Below, piece by piece: positions 6,196 to 12,019 of a DNA stretch of 14,692 nucleotides. The translations under genes were made by a program, and so were the position numbers. The notes under the pieces were generated by a model that was given only the letters and a program-made list of their open reading frames with translations, had not been told where the DNA came from and searched no databases. The DNA is from an uncultured bacterium (lineage in GTDB: Bacteria; Patescibacteriota; Saccharimonadia; Saccharimonadales; Saccharimonadaceae). The first letter of the stretch is position 1. Each line of letters starts with the position of its first letter. Location of the stretch: assembly GCA_937922985.1 (NCBI GenBank), contig CALAKV010000010.1:1-14692 (forward strand), read 5' to 3'.

Positions 6196-7111
6196 TTTTT
6201 ACCTCATTTTCCACTTCATTTTCTTCGCCATAAATATTCAAGAAAATCTCATTTAAAGTTGATTTTTGAACCTTAAAGTTTATAATCTGCAGATTTTTTG
6301 AAACCAATTCTTTCAGAATTTCTTGTGAATCGGCTTTTAATGAAAGTTCTGCATAGTTTGCTTCTTTTTTTATAACCTCAAACTTATCGCTCTTTGGCAG
6401 CTCACCCACAAATTCAAGAATAATTCGTTGTTCGCCAAATTTATTTCGAATTTCATCAACCGTTCCATAAGCTTCCATTTTACCATTTTTTAAAAGTAAT
6501 GCACGGTTACAAATTTTCTCAACTTCTTCCATTTGGTGAGTTACCATCATAATTGTGGCGCCACGAGCATTTTCTTCTTCAATGATATTCATAAGAAGTT
6601 GGCGATTAACAGGATCGAAACCCTTTGTTGGCTCATCTAAAATAAGTATTTCAGGTTTGCCCATAATGGTAATTCCTAACTGAATTTTTTGCTGCTGACC
6701 ACCCGAAAGTTTATCGATATTTGAGTTTGCTTTATCTTCCAAACCAACACGCTTCAAATATTTTTTTGAGAACTCTTGAGCTTCTTTTTTCGAAAGACCT
6801 TTAAGTCGCCCAAAATATTGCATCACATCAATAACTTTTTCTTTTTTATAAAGACCGCGTTCCTCTGGTAGATATCCAATTGCGCCAACTCTTTCGGGAG
6901 AAAATTCTTCACCATTAATTAAAAGTTCACCCGAATCTGCCTGATAAATTCCTAGCAAAGCTCGAATTGTTGTTGTTTTTCCGCTTCCGTTTGATCCTAA
7001 AAAACCAAAAATTTCGCCCTTTTTAACATTAAAACTTAGTCCGCGAATAATTTCTTTATTACCAAACGACAGCTTAAAGTTATTTATTGAAATTATATCT
7101 TTATCTGTCAT
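6188..7111 (-). CDS. ABC transporter ATP-binding protein (NatA/YhaQ-like)
   Basis: ATPase subunit of 307 residues for the adjoining permease. Motifs in order are Walker A GSNGSGKTT (39-47), a Q-loop region GYLPEERGLY (79-88) with Glu in place of Gln as in the NatA/YhaQ group, the signature LSGGQ (135-139), Walker B ILILDE (155-160) and the switch His in MVTHQ (H192). All are intact. The C-terminal region after about 215 is the extra domain seen in this group (COG4152-like). The ATG (7111-7109) has no Shine-Dalgarno sequence and lies 6 bases after an extended -10, so the mRNA is probably leaderless. A 30-base T run fills the promoter upstream region. It is the first gene of a two-gene operon. 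Confidence 0.95.
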   Translation of the reverse strand: MTDKDIISINNFKLSFGNKEIIRGLSFNVKKGEIFGFLGSNGSGKTTTIRALLGIYQADSGELLINGEEFSPERVGAIGYLPEERGLYKKEKVIDVMQYFGRLKGLSKKEAQEFSKKYLKRVGLEDKANSNIDKLSGGQQQKIQLGITIMGKPEILILDEPTKGFDPVNRQLLMNIIEEENARGATIMMVTHQMEEVEKICNRALLLKNGKMEAYGTVDEIRNKFGEQRIILEFVGELPKSDKFEVIKKEANYAELSLKADSQEILKELVSKNLQIINFKVQKSTLNEIFLNIYGEENEVENEVKNV

Positions 7112-7117
7112 ATATAT

Positions 7118-7158
<41 letters not shown>

Positions 7159-7164
7159 AGTTTT

Positions 7165-7217
7165 AAGTATTTTTATCTAAAACTAAAACAGCTCGTTTTG
7201 AGCTGTTTTAAATACTT
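7165..7217 (-). terminator. Intrinsic terminator of the rplF-rplO operon
   Basis: On the minus strand TAAAACAGCTC (7210-7200), the loop AAAAC and GAGCTGTTTTA (7194-7184) form a perfect 11-bp stem. GTTTTAGAT follows, so the U tract is interrupted. An outer complement, AAATACTT (7210-7217) with AAGTATTT (7165-7172), could extend the structure, leaving a one-sided internal loop. It lies about 10 bases after the rplO stop codon. Confidence 0.85.
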
Positions 7218-7226
7218 CCAGAAGAA

Positions 7227-7691
7227 TTATTTTTCTTCTTTCGCAGACTCTTTCAAAGGTGTTGCAACTTTTTCGAATTTTCCGCCAGCTTTTTCAATAG
7301 CTTCAATGGCAGATTTCGAAGCAGCTTGAACTTTTAAAGTAACTTTTTCGTTCAATTCACCTCGTGAGATAACCTTAACTTTATGGAAAGGTGTTGAAAT
7401 ATAACCTTCTTCAAAAAGTCGGAAGTTATCAACTTCACCAGCTAAATCGTTCAAGTGGTCAAGATATACAACTTGAGCTGGTTTTCGCAAAGATTTGAAT
7501 CCGCGAGCTTTTGGAGTTGCCTGAACAAGTGGGTTTTGACCACCTTGGAAAGTTGCACGAAGTTTCTTTCCTGTTCGAGCCCCCTGACCTTTAGTACCAC
7601 GACCGGCAGTTTTACCACGACCGGCTGAAATACCGCGACCAACACGAATTTTATCTTTGTTTGCAGAAACTTGGAGTTTATTGTATTTCAT
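7227..7691 (-). CDS. rplO: Ribosomal protein uL15 (RplO)
   Basis: Large-subunit protein L15 of 154 residues, close to the family's roughly 145. The Gly/Arg-rich N-terminal extension is typical: RVGRGISAGRGKTAGRGTKG (about 17-36), then GQGARTGKK and FQGGQNPL. In the C-terminal globular part, VKVISRGELNEKVTLKVQAA matches the conserved (V)LGxGELxxxLTVxA region, followed by AIEKAGG. The ATG shares one base with the rpsE stop codon (TAATG), with AGGAG upstream. In most bacteria rpmD (uL30) lies between rpsE and rplO and secY follows; here rpmD is absent and a terminator follows immediately, so rplO closes the operon. Confidence 0.97.
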   Translation of the reverse strand: MKYNKLQVSANKDKIRVGRGISAGRGKTAGRGTKGQGARTGKKLRATFQGGQNPLVQATPKARGFKSLRKPAQVVYLDHLNDLAGEVDNFRLFEEGYISTPFHKVKVISRGELNEKVTLKVQAASKSAIEAIEKAGGKFEKVATPLKESAKEEK

Positions 7692-8275
7692 TACTTAGTC
7701 TCCTTTTTAGCTTTTGGTGCATTTAACCATTGTTCTTTAGGAACAAGGCTCTTCAAAGCATCTATAGTTGCGTAAGCAATATTAACTTTATTTGTTGAGC
7801 CAAGTGATTTCGAAAGCATGTTTCGAATTCCTGTTACACCAATAATTTGTCGAACAACACCACCAGCAATAATACCAGTACCAGGAGCTGCAGGTTTCAA
7901 AAGAACGTGAGCGCCAGTTACTTTTTTCTCGGCTTCATGCGGAATTGTGTCACCCTCAAGAGCAATTTCAATCATGTTTTTCTTCGCAACATTTGTTGCT
8001 TTAGCGATAGCTGCAGTCACATCTTGACCTTTAGCTACACCAACACCAACTTTGTTTTTGCGGTCACCCACAACAACAAGAGCCTTAAAGCGGAAGCGTC
8101 GTCCACCTTTAACTACACGAGAAACACGATCAATGTTAATTACTAATTCTTCGAATTGTTTTTCTTCGCGTTCTTGGCGTCGATTATTATTTCGGCGGTC
8201 ATTTTTTCGACCATTTCGACCGTTGTTTCGGTCGTTATTTCGGCGTGGAGCCTGAGTTTTTTGAGCTTCAGCCAT
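7691..8275 (-). CDS. rpsE: Ribosomal protein uS5 (RpsE) with Arg/Asn-rich N-terminal extension
   Basis: Small-subunit protein S5, involved in decoding accuracy and mRNA helicase activity at the entry site. Of the 194 residues the first 37 or so are almost only Asn, Arg, Asp, Lys and Gly (for example RRNNDRNNGRNGRKNDRRNN), longer than in E. coli S5. The double-stranded-RNA-binding part follows: INIDRVSRVVKGGRRFRFKA (about 46-65), VGDRKNKVGVGVAKG, then the C-terminal domain with LLKPAAPGTGIIAGG and RxIIGVTGIRNMLSKSLGS. The ATG at 8275 follows the rplR stop by two bases, with GGAG nine bases upstream. The repetitive DNA coding for the extension (about 8164-8250) has iterated TTTCGGTCG/TTTCGACC-like units. 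Confidence 0.97.
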   Translation of the reverse strand: MAEAQKTQAPRRNNDRNNGRNGRKNDRRNNNRRQEREEKQFEELVINIDRVSRVVKGGRRFRFKALVVVGDRKNKVGVGVAKGQDVTAAIAKATNVAKKNMIEIALEGDTIPHEAEKKVTGAHVLLKPAAPGTGIIAGGVVRQIIGVTGIRNMLSKSLGSTNKVNIAYATIDALKSLVPKEQWLNAPKAKKETK

Positions 8276-8277
8276 AT

Positions 8278-8634
8278 TTAGAACTCCAATCCTTCCTTAC
8301 GAGCAGCATCTGCCAATGCGTGCAAGCGACCTGCATATTGGCGACCGTTTCGGTCAAATACTACTGTATTAATTTTAGCTTTTTTAGCTTTTTTAGCGAT
8401 TTCTGCACCAATTTTAGCAGCAAGTTCAGTTTTTGTTCCTTTAGCTTTTGAGCCAACAGTTGTTGCTGAAACAAGAGTTTTTTGTGCAACATCGTCAATA
8501 ATTTGAGCTGAAACATGCAAATTACTAATAGTTACAGTTAATCGTGGGCGTTCAGCAGTTCCAGAAATTTTTGCTCGAACACGACTTTTTCGCAAAGCTA
8601 AGTTTTGCTTCTTGAGTGCTAATGCTTTAGACAT
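8278..8634 (-). CDS. rplR: Ribosomal protein uL18 (RplR)
   Basis: Large-subunit protein L18, which binds 5S rRNA with L5. The 118 residues match the usual length. Features include the basic N-terminus with LRKSRVRAKISGTAERPRLT (about 14-33), SNLHVSAQIIDD (about 37-48) and the C-terminal VFDRNGRQYAGRLHALADAARKEGLEF (positions 92-118), whose FDRxGxxYxGRxxALADAxRExGLxF pattern is diagnostic. The middle encodes AKKAKKAK from three near-identical TTTTTTAGC units on the plus strand. The ATG overlaps the rplF stop by one base (TAATG), with GCAGG in the last rplF codons serving as ribosome-binding site. Confidence 0.97.
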   Translation of the reverse strand: MSKALALKKQNLALRKSRVRAKISGTAERPRLTVTISNLHVSAQIIDDVAQKTLVSATTVGSKAKGTKTELAAKIGAEIAKKAKKAKINTVVFDRNGRQYAGRLHALADAARKEGLEF

Positions 8635-9170
8635 TATTTACCTGCCTTTCCTGCTTTTCGCAAGATAACTTCATCAACATATTTGATACCTTTACCTTTA
8701 TATGGTTCAGGTTTCTTCAATGCGCGGATTTCTGCCGCAGCTTGACCAACAGCTTGCTTGTCAATTCCTGCAACCGTAATAACCATTTTATCATTAGAAA
8801 GAGTGATTCCTTCTTTTGCTTTATAGATTACAGGGTGCGAGAAACCAAGTTGCATTTCAAGCTCTTGTGGATTATTAGTTTGAACACGGAAACCAACTCC
8901 GTTAACTTCCAATTTCTTTTCGAAGCCTTTTGTTACGCCAACTACGGCGTTATTCAAAAGAGCTCGTTGCAAGCCGTGTTGCGCTCGCGCTACTCGTTCG
9001 TCATTTTTTCGAACAACCTTCAAAGTTGTGCCGTCAAGTTCGACAATTACATCTGACAAATGAGGCACAGTTAGTTCGCCTTTAGCGCCTTTAACTGAAA
9101 TCTCGTTCTCGTCAATCGTGATTGTCACACCAGCCGGAACCTCAATAGGTAGTTTTCCGATTCGACTCAT
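8634..9170 (-). CDS. rplF: Ribosomal protein uL6 (RplF), first gene of the operon
   Basis: Large-subunit protein L6 near the sarcin-ricin loop. The reading frame is open back to 9251, but the family start MSRIGKLPIEVPAGV is at the ATG 9170-9168, preceded by an AAAGGA ribosome-binding site. The product is 178 residues, normal for L6. Visible features include VKGAKGELTVPH (about 26-37), the first-domain end RALLNNAVVGVTKGFEKKLE (positions about 66-85), NGVGFRVQ and the C-terminal signature PEPYKGKGIKYVDEVILRKAGK (positions about 154-175). rpsH (uS8), normally directly upstream, is not present; the gene has its own promoter and leader instead. Confidence 0.97.
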   Translation of the reverse strand: MSRIGKLPIEVPAGVTITIDENEISVKGAKGELTVPHLSDVIVELDGTTLKVVRKNDERVARAQHGLQRALLNNAVVGVTKGFEKKLEVNGVGFRVQTNNPQELEMQLGFSHPVIYKAKEGITLSNDKMVITVAGIDKQAVGQAAAEIRALKKPEPYKGKGIKYVDEVILRKAGKAGK

Positions 9171-9276
9171 TGAACTTTTCCTTTCATTTAAAGAGTGTTT
9201 GTTTGCTTCGTGCTGGTCATCTCTTTCGAAATGAGGCGCAAAATCTCCCAAATTTCACTCGCATTTAATATTAACC
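9171..9276 (-). promoter_or_regulatory. Structured 5' leader of the rplF operon
   Basis: About 105 transcribed bases precede rplF. On the minus-strand RNA an outer stem GAGUG (9260-9256) with CACUC (9197-9193) encloses UUUG/CAAA and UGG/CCA helices. These close on a 7-bp hairpin UCAUUUC-GAAA-GAGAUGA (9234-9217, one G-U pair) with a GNRA tetraloop. All pairs are nested. No resemblance to a named leader family was recognised; feedback binding by an r-protein is inference. Confidence 0.5.
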
Positions 9277-9281
9277 TTGTA

Positions 9282-9310
9282 ATTTTATCATAATTATTCT
9301 TATTTTTCAA
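9282..9310 (-). promoter_or_regulatory. Sigma-70-type promoter of the rplF operon
   Basis: On the minus strand TTGAAA (9310-9305), a 17-base spacer and TAAAAT (9287-9282) with an extended TGA before the -10. The predicted start of transcription is near 9275. The layout and spacing match the rplC promoter. Confidence 0.78.
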
Positions 9311-9381
9311 GCTTTTTTAGCTTTTTTTGTTAAAAATATTTTTTCATAAATTTTATATTGGTTTAAATAATAAAATAATAG

Positions 9382-11139
9382 TTATACTTTAAGCTTTAAG
9401 ATTCGTATAAAAGTTTTAAAAATTGATTCTTTCGAACGGTCTTCTTTCTCAATTTCGTTAATCATTTCAAGCTCATCAGAAATTATTCCGTCAATTGGCT
9501 CCTGTAGATATTTTGAAATTTCACTTCTTGTATTTAATGTCCAAACAAAAATTTTTCGGTGTTTTTTATGGGCTTTTAAAGCTAAATGTCTCCGATACGA
9601 GAAATCTTCAATTACATAAAAATCAATTTTAGAATCATCAAAATCCCCAAATTGTAGAGGAATCACAAAACCAGTTTCAATTTCTGGTGCGATTTTTTCA
9701 ATTTTTCGCATTAAATTCAAATCAAGCGACATCGTTTTGAATTTTCGCTCCACGCCAAGTTTTCGAAATTTATTCACAAACATTTCAGCAAAATTTTCTG
9801 GTTCATCACCACTAGGTTTTAATTCAACCAAAAGCTTAATTTTTAATTTTTCTGCTTGTTTTACATATTCCTCAAAAGTTGGAATTCTACTTTCGAAACC
9901 ATTTTCAGAAATAGTTAATTTTCTAATTTCACTCAAATTCAAATCTCGAACGCGCGTATCTCGACCTGTTAATCGACGCAAATTATAGTCATGAACAACC
10001 ACAAAATGGTTGTCTCGCGTTAGCTGAATGTCCATTTCGGCATAATCTGCACCTTTTTTCTTGGCCGATTCGAGCGCTTCAAGCGAATTTTCAACCCCGC
10101 CATGAACATCACCACGGTGCGCAATTTTAAGAATTTTCGTATCAATTTTACTATAATAAATCTGAATTCCATTAATTGCTGTTGAACCAACCAAAAATAA
10201 AATCATTGAAAGCATAAGAATACTCGAGCGTTTTCTTTTTTCATTTTTACTTTCAATAGTTTTCGATTTTTGAGGTTCAATATTATCTAGCAAAACAATT
10301 ACAATTGAAATTTTCGTAAAAACCGAAAAAGCAAAAAATACCACATCGAACATTGTTTGAAGAATTGTCTTCGAAAGTAAAAATCCCAGAAAAGGTTTAA
10401 AAATTCCCAAAATCCCAGCAACAATAAGCATAAGTAATAATCCTGCAAACATGAAGATAATTTCGAAAACACCAATTGGAATTAAAATTTGCGGCATCTT
10501 CTTTTTAGTGGTCTTCCAGCTTTCTTTAATACTTTTCGAAAGCGAATCATCTTTTAAAATTGTGCGCGGTAAAGTAAAAATTAAGCGATAATTTATATAA
10601 AAAATCGCAAAAATTGAAATAAAATATAGCAAAGTTCCCGTTAGTGTTTTAGAAATTTCACCTGTAATAAATGCGGGAATTCGAAGTCGTTCAGTGATTG
10701 CGGTTGAAAGCCCAAGATTTTCGAGAGGCACCATCGAAATAAAATAAATTATAAAAAAGAAGACTTGAAAACCTATTAAACCTTTTAATTTCATGAAAGA
10801 TTTTACTAAAGTGGTTTTTATCGAAAAAGCTGAACCTTCTCTTCTGGAATTGATAAAATTGATTAAAATAAAAAATTCCGCAAAGGTCAAAAATGCAACT
10901 AATAAAATATAAATTGCGCACAAAAACAAGCTTAATGGATTTGAAAAAATCAAATAAAAGTTATCTTTAGTTACATTTTCTTGGTTCGAAAACAATAAAA
11001 TTAGTTTAAAAACCCAAAAAAGTAAATTTACCCCAATCACCGACATCGCAAAATGCAAAACTGAAGCACCAATCAAAAGACCATATTTATTTTTATAGAA
11101 AAAATCCCAAGATTGTTTGAAGTTTTTTAGTATTCTCAT
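9382..11139 (-). CDS. Membrane-anchored glycerophosphodiester phosphodiesterase
   Basis: Predicted enzyme of 585 residues that would hydrolyse glycerophosphodiesters to glycerol-3-phosphate and an alcohol. The N-terminal half is a multi-pass membrane domain with about six hydrophobic stretches between about 20 and 285, then another at about 306-325. This resembles the membrane domain fused to GDPD in some Gram-positive bacteria (COG4781 type). The GDPD domain begins at about 337 with IAHRGDVHGGVENSLEAL and keeps the catalytic set: His341-Arg342, Glu350, Glu368 and Asp370 in AEMDIQLT, His383 in VVHD, plus Glu439 in LVELKP and VWTLN near 532. The catalytic part probably lies outside the membrane. 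The ATG at 11139 is preferred over a TTG at 11154, which abuts the -10. No clear terminator follows the stop codon. Confidence 0.9.
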   Translation of the reverse strand: MRILKNFKQSWDFFYKNKYGLLIGASVLHFAMSVIGVNLLFWVFKLILLFSNQENVTKDNFYLIFSNPLSLFLCAIYILLVAFLTFAEFFILINFINSRREGSAFSIKTTLVKSFMKLKGLIGFQVFFFIIYFISMVPLENLGLSTAITERLRIPAFITGEISKTLTGTLLYFISIFAIFYINYRLIFTLPRTILKDDSLSKSIKESWKTTKKKMPQILIPIGVFEIIFMFAGLLLMLIVAGILGIFKPFLGFLLSKTILQTMFDVVFFAFSVFTKISIVIVLLDNIEPQKSKTIESKNEKRKRSSILMLSMILFLVGSTAINGIQIYYSKIDTKILKIAHRGDVHGGVENSLEALESAKKKGADYAEMDIQLTRDNHFVVVHDYNLRRLTGRDTRVRDLNLSEIRKLTISENGFESRIPTFEEYVKQAEKLKIKLLVELKPSGDEPENFAEMFVNKFRKLGVERKFKTMSLDLNLMRKIEKIAPEIETGFVIPLQFGDFDDSKIDFYVIEDFSYRRHLALKAHKKHRKIFVWTLNTRSEISKYLQEPIDGIISDELEMINEIEKEDRSKESIFKTFIRILKLKV

Positions 11140-11154
11140 AATATTTATTTTCAA

Positions 11155-11163
11155 ATTTTACCA
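11155..11163 (-). promoter_or_regulatory. Extended -10 promoter of the phosphodiesterase gene
   Basis: On the minus strand TGGTAAAAT (11163-11155) is an extended -10. The ATG at 11139 follows 15 bases later, giving a 5' leader of only about 8 bases and no Shine-Dalgarno sequence. No good -35 is seen. It lies in a short divergent region with the promoter of the plus-strand gene at 11255. Confidence 0.5.
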
Positions 11164-11191
11164 TATTTTATAATAAAAATAAAGCTTATTC

Positions 11192-11220
11192 TTGCCTCTC
11201 ACTCCTAAAAATGTTACAAT
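11192..11220 (+). promoter_or_regulatory. Promoter of the 234-residue gene
   Basis: TTGCCT (11192-11197), a 17-base spacer and TACAAT (11215-11220). Transcription would start near 11227, leaving a leader of about 28 bases with GGAGG at 11243-11247. This promoter lies inside the open frame upstream of the chosen start, which supports the ATG at 11255. Confidence 0.75.
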
Positions 11221-11254
11221 ATTATTCTATTTAGTCCATATTGGAGGTACTTTT

Positions 11255-11959
11255 ATGTTTAAATTATTTAAGACTAATAATATCGAAGTTCTATATAATT
11301 CTAAGATTGACGATGACGAGCTCAAAAATAAAATTGTAGAACAAATCATGAGTTTGCAAATTCTCACGCGCGGGTCGTATTCGCAAGAAGAATTTGATAG
11401 TAAGAAAGAGTGGTTTTTCATTCGAAAGAACGACGAAGTGACCACGGCGGTTGGGCTTGAACTTTTTAAAGAAATTAAAGTTGATAAAAAAGCCGTAAAT
11501 GTTTACACAATATCGGATTTTGTGAATACTGCCACTGTTGCATCTAAAGCTAACAGCAATGAATTAACTGAGTTATTTTCAGAAGTTGTTAAATACGCTA
11601 AAAATAATTCGCAAATTGATTATTTAGTTTGTGCGATTCCGCAAAAAATAAACGCTAGGCCACTCGCAAGGGCTGGCTTTAATGCTAAACTTTTCAAAAA
11701 TAGCTATTTTCATTCTTCGGGTATTATAAATGAATTGTCGAACTACATTATTCTCAATTCAGAAGAAAAACTTTCTAAAAGTGAAATCCTTGCCAAAATT
11801 CGCTCAGAGGAACAATCTCGCAGGACGCTCTTCAAAAAAATGCCAAAATCTTTGGTTAGAGAACTTCGAATCATTCATGAAAATAGGAAATTTATTGAAA
11901 AACATAAAGAGCCGCATGCATACTATGGTTTAATCGCCGGTCTTAATGTTAAAAAATAA
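11255..11959 (+). CDS. Uncharacterised 234-residue protein
   Basis: I do not recognise this protein with confidence. The frame is open from 11192, but the ATG at 11255 has GGAGG seven bases upstream and a promoter in between, so I start there. It is soluble-looking, with no signal peptide or membrane segment. The N-terminal two thirds alternate helices and strands (FKLFKTNNIEVLYN, AVNVYTISDFV, IDYLVCAIPQ), followed by ARPLARAGFNAKLF, which loosely recalls the end of a GNAT acetyltransferase fold. The C-terminus (about 165-225) is strongly helical and charged with many Lys, Glu and Arg residues. GNAT-like is a weak guess from pattern only. It is a single-gene unit with its own promoter and terminator, divergent from the phosphodiesterase gene and upstream of the P-type ATPase gene. 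Confidence 0.8.
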   Translation: MFKLFKTNNIEVLYNSKIDDDELKNKIVEQIMSLQILTRGSYSQEEFDSKKEWFFIRKNDEVTTAVGLELFKEIKVDKKAVNVYTISDFVNTATVASKANSNELTELFSEVVKYAKNNSQIDYLVCAIPQKINARPLARAGFNAKLFKNSYFHSSGIINELSNYIILNSEEKLSKSEILAKIRSEEQSRRTLFKKMPKSLVRELRIIHENRKFIEKHKEPHAYYGLIAGLNVKK

Positions 11960-11968
11960 TTTTCATCT

Positions 11969-11992
11969 CCCTCATTTTGAGGGTTTTTTCTT
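11969..11992 (+). terminator. Intrinsic terminator of the 234-residue gene
   Basis: CCCTCA (11969-11974), the loop TTT and TGAGGG (11978-11983) form a perfect 6-bp stem followed by TTTTTTCTT. It begins about 10 bases after the stop codon and lies directly upstream of the P-type ATPase promoter; its T run coincides with the -35 position of that promoter. Confidence 0.85.
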
Positions 11993-12003
11993 GTTTAAAA
12001 AAC

Positions 12004-12012
12004 TGATATAAT
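12004..12012 (+). promoter_or_regulatory. Extended -10 promoter of the P-type ATPase gene, leaderless
   Basis: TGATATAAT (12004-12012) is a perfect extended -10 (TG, one base, TATAAT). It is followed by exactly seven bases and then the ATG at 12020, so transcription should start on the A of the start codon. There is no room for a Shine-Dalgarno sequence. An in-frame TAA (12014-12016) two codons before the ATG rules out an upstream start in this frame. Confidence 0.8.
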
Positions 12013-12019
12013 ATAAACT

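Noticed and set aside
8370..8400. Three tandem TTTTTTAGC units as a regulatory repeat
   Set aside because: They lie inside rplR and simply encode the AKKAKKAK segment.
9171..9251. In-frame extension of rplF (27 extra residues)
   Set aside because: The family start MSRIGKLPIEV with its ribosome-binding site is downstream; the stretch forms the leader hairpins.
9309..9330. AAGCTTTTTTAGCTT followed by T7 on the plus strand, resembling a terminator
   Set aside because: There is no plus-strand gene upstream, and the stem has only five AT-rich pairs; on the minus strand no T run follows. It does not serve as a terminator for the phosphodiesterase gene.
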